A stretch of DNA of 6,298 bases from an uncultured Peptococcaceae bacterium (GTDB lineage: Bacteria > Bacillota > Peptococcia > Peptococcales > Peptococcaceae): positions 1 to 6,298 of the forward strand of contig CABVBB010000133.1 in assembly GCA_902496505.1 (NCBI GenBank), read 5' to 3'. A program made the position numbers and the translations under genes. Below, piece after piece: positions 6,161 to 6,298 of this stretch. The number at the start of each line of letters is the position of its first letter. The stretch's first letter is position 1. The notes beneath the pieces are model-generated. The model worked only from the letters and a program-made list of their open reading frames with translations. It had not been told where the DNA came from and ran no database searches.

Positions 6161-6298
6161 TATAAAGTGGACAGTATAAGTAGAGAAGCAAATATTTTGT
6201 TAGTAACAGTTAGAACTTCTATTTAGAAGGCGTTTTCTCAAAGATGAGACAGTCTATCTGAGAGTATGTAGTCTAGCTTCCTTAATGTGACTATCAAA
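6152..6298 (+). other. AT-rich leader or small-RNA region, no gene recognised
   Basis: This is the likely transcribed stretch downstream of the strong promoter, cut by the window edge. It has no open frame with a ribosome binding site. The longest ATG frame (29 codons, from 6140) starts inside the promoter and ends at TAG 6224. Two short hairpins can be drawn: CTTCT/AGAAG with loop ATTT (6216-6229) and TCTCA/TGAGA with loop AAGA (6236-6249). AGTCTA occurs twice (6251, 6270). I do not recognise a riboswitch, T-box or tracrRNA signature. It may be the 5' untranslated region of the next gene or a small RNA. Confidence 0.3.

Noticed and set aside
6140..6226. A 29-codon frame that could be a leader peptide
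   Set aside because: Its ATG precedes the predicted transcription start and there is no Shine-Dalgarno sequence. An internal GTG at 6168 also lacks one.
6152..6298. Riboswitch, T-box or tracrRNA in the right-hand tail
   Set aside because: No conserved core of families I know could be matched by eye, and the only hairpins are 5 bp long. A covariance-model search would decide.

Overview
The window looks like an ordinary chromosomal segment of a low-to-middle GC Firmicute (Bacillota), possibly of the Negativicutes or Clostridia. That placement is inference from three things: strong AGGAGG-type ribosome binding sites, a Bacillus-type topoisomerase III of 728 residues with C-terminal zinc ribbons, and a tRNA gene without an encoded CCA end. 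No gene here fixes the genus.

Left part (1-2340): the 3' portion of an arylsulfate sulfotransferase-like gene enters from beyond the left edge on the plus strand. It meets, tail to tail, a LysR-type regulator on the minus strand. Both stop codons lie at the edges of one perfect 17-bp hairpin that serves as a bidirectional terminator. The regulator has a good promoter and ribosome binding site of its own.

Middle (2340-2735): a minus-strand tRNA-Arg(CCU) gene with a perfect -10 box upstream and its own rho-independent terminator. Beyond it is the divergent plus-strand promoter region of the next operon.

Right part (2736-6100): a two-gene operon. It holds a minimal DEAD-box RNA helicase (372 aa), followed after 2 nt by topB, a type IA topoisomerase III. 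The topB ribosome binding site lies inside the last codons of the helicase gene, so the two are probably translationally coupled, and a rho-independent terminator follows topB. Pairing an RNA helicase with a topoisomerase that can act on single-stranded nucleic acid is the most suggestive functional association here.

Right edge (6104-6298): an AT-rich tail with no gene in view. It carries a strong extended -10 promoter pointing out of the window, interleaved with a weaker minus-strand promoter-like sequence. The transcript would start about 140 nt before the edge, and I recognise no coding sequence or known RNA family in that stretch. I see no mobile element, CRISPR array or defence system, and I do not claim a new system.
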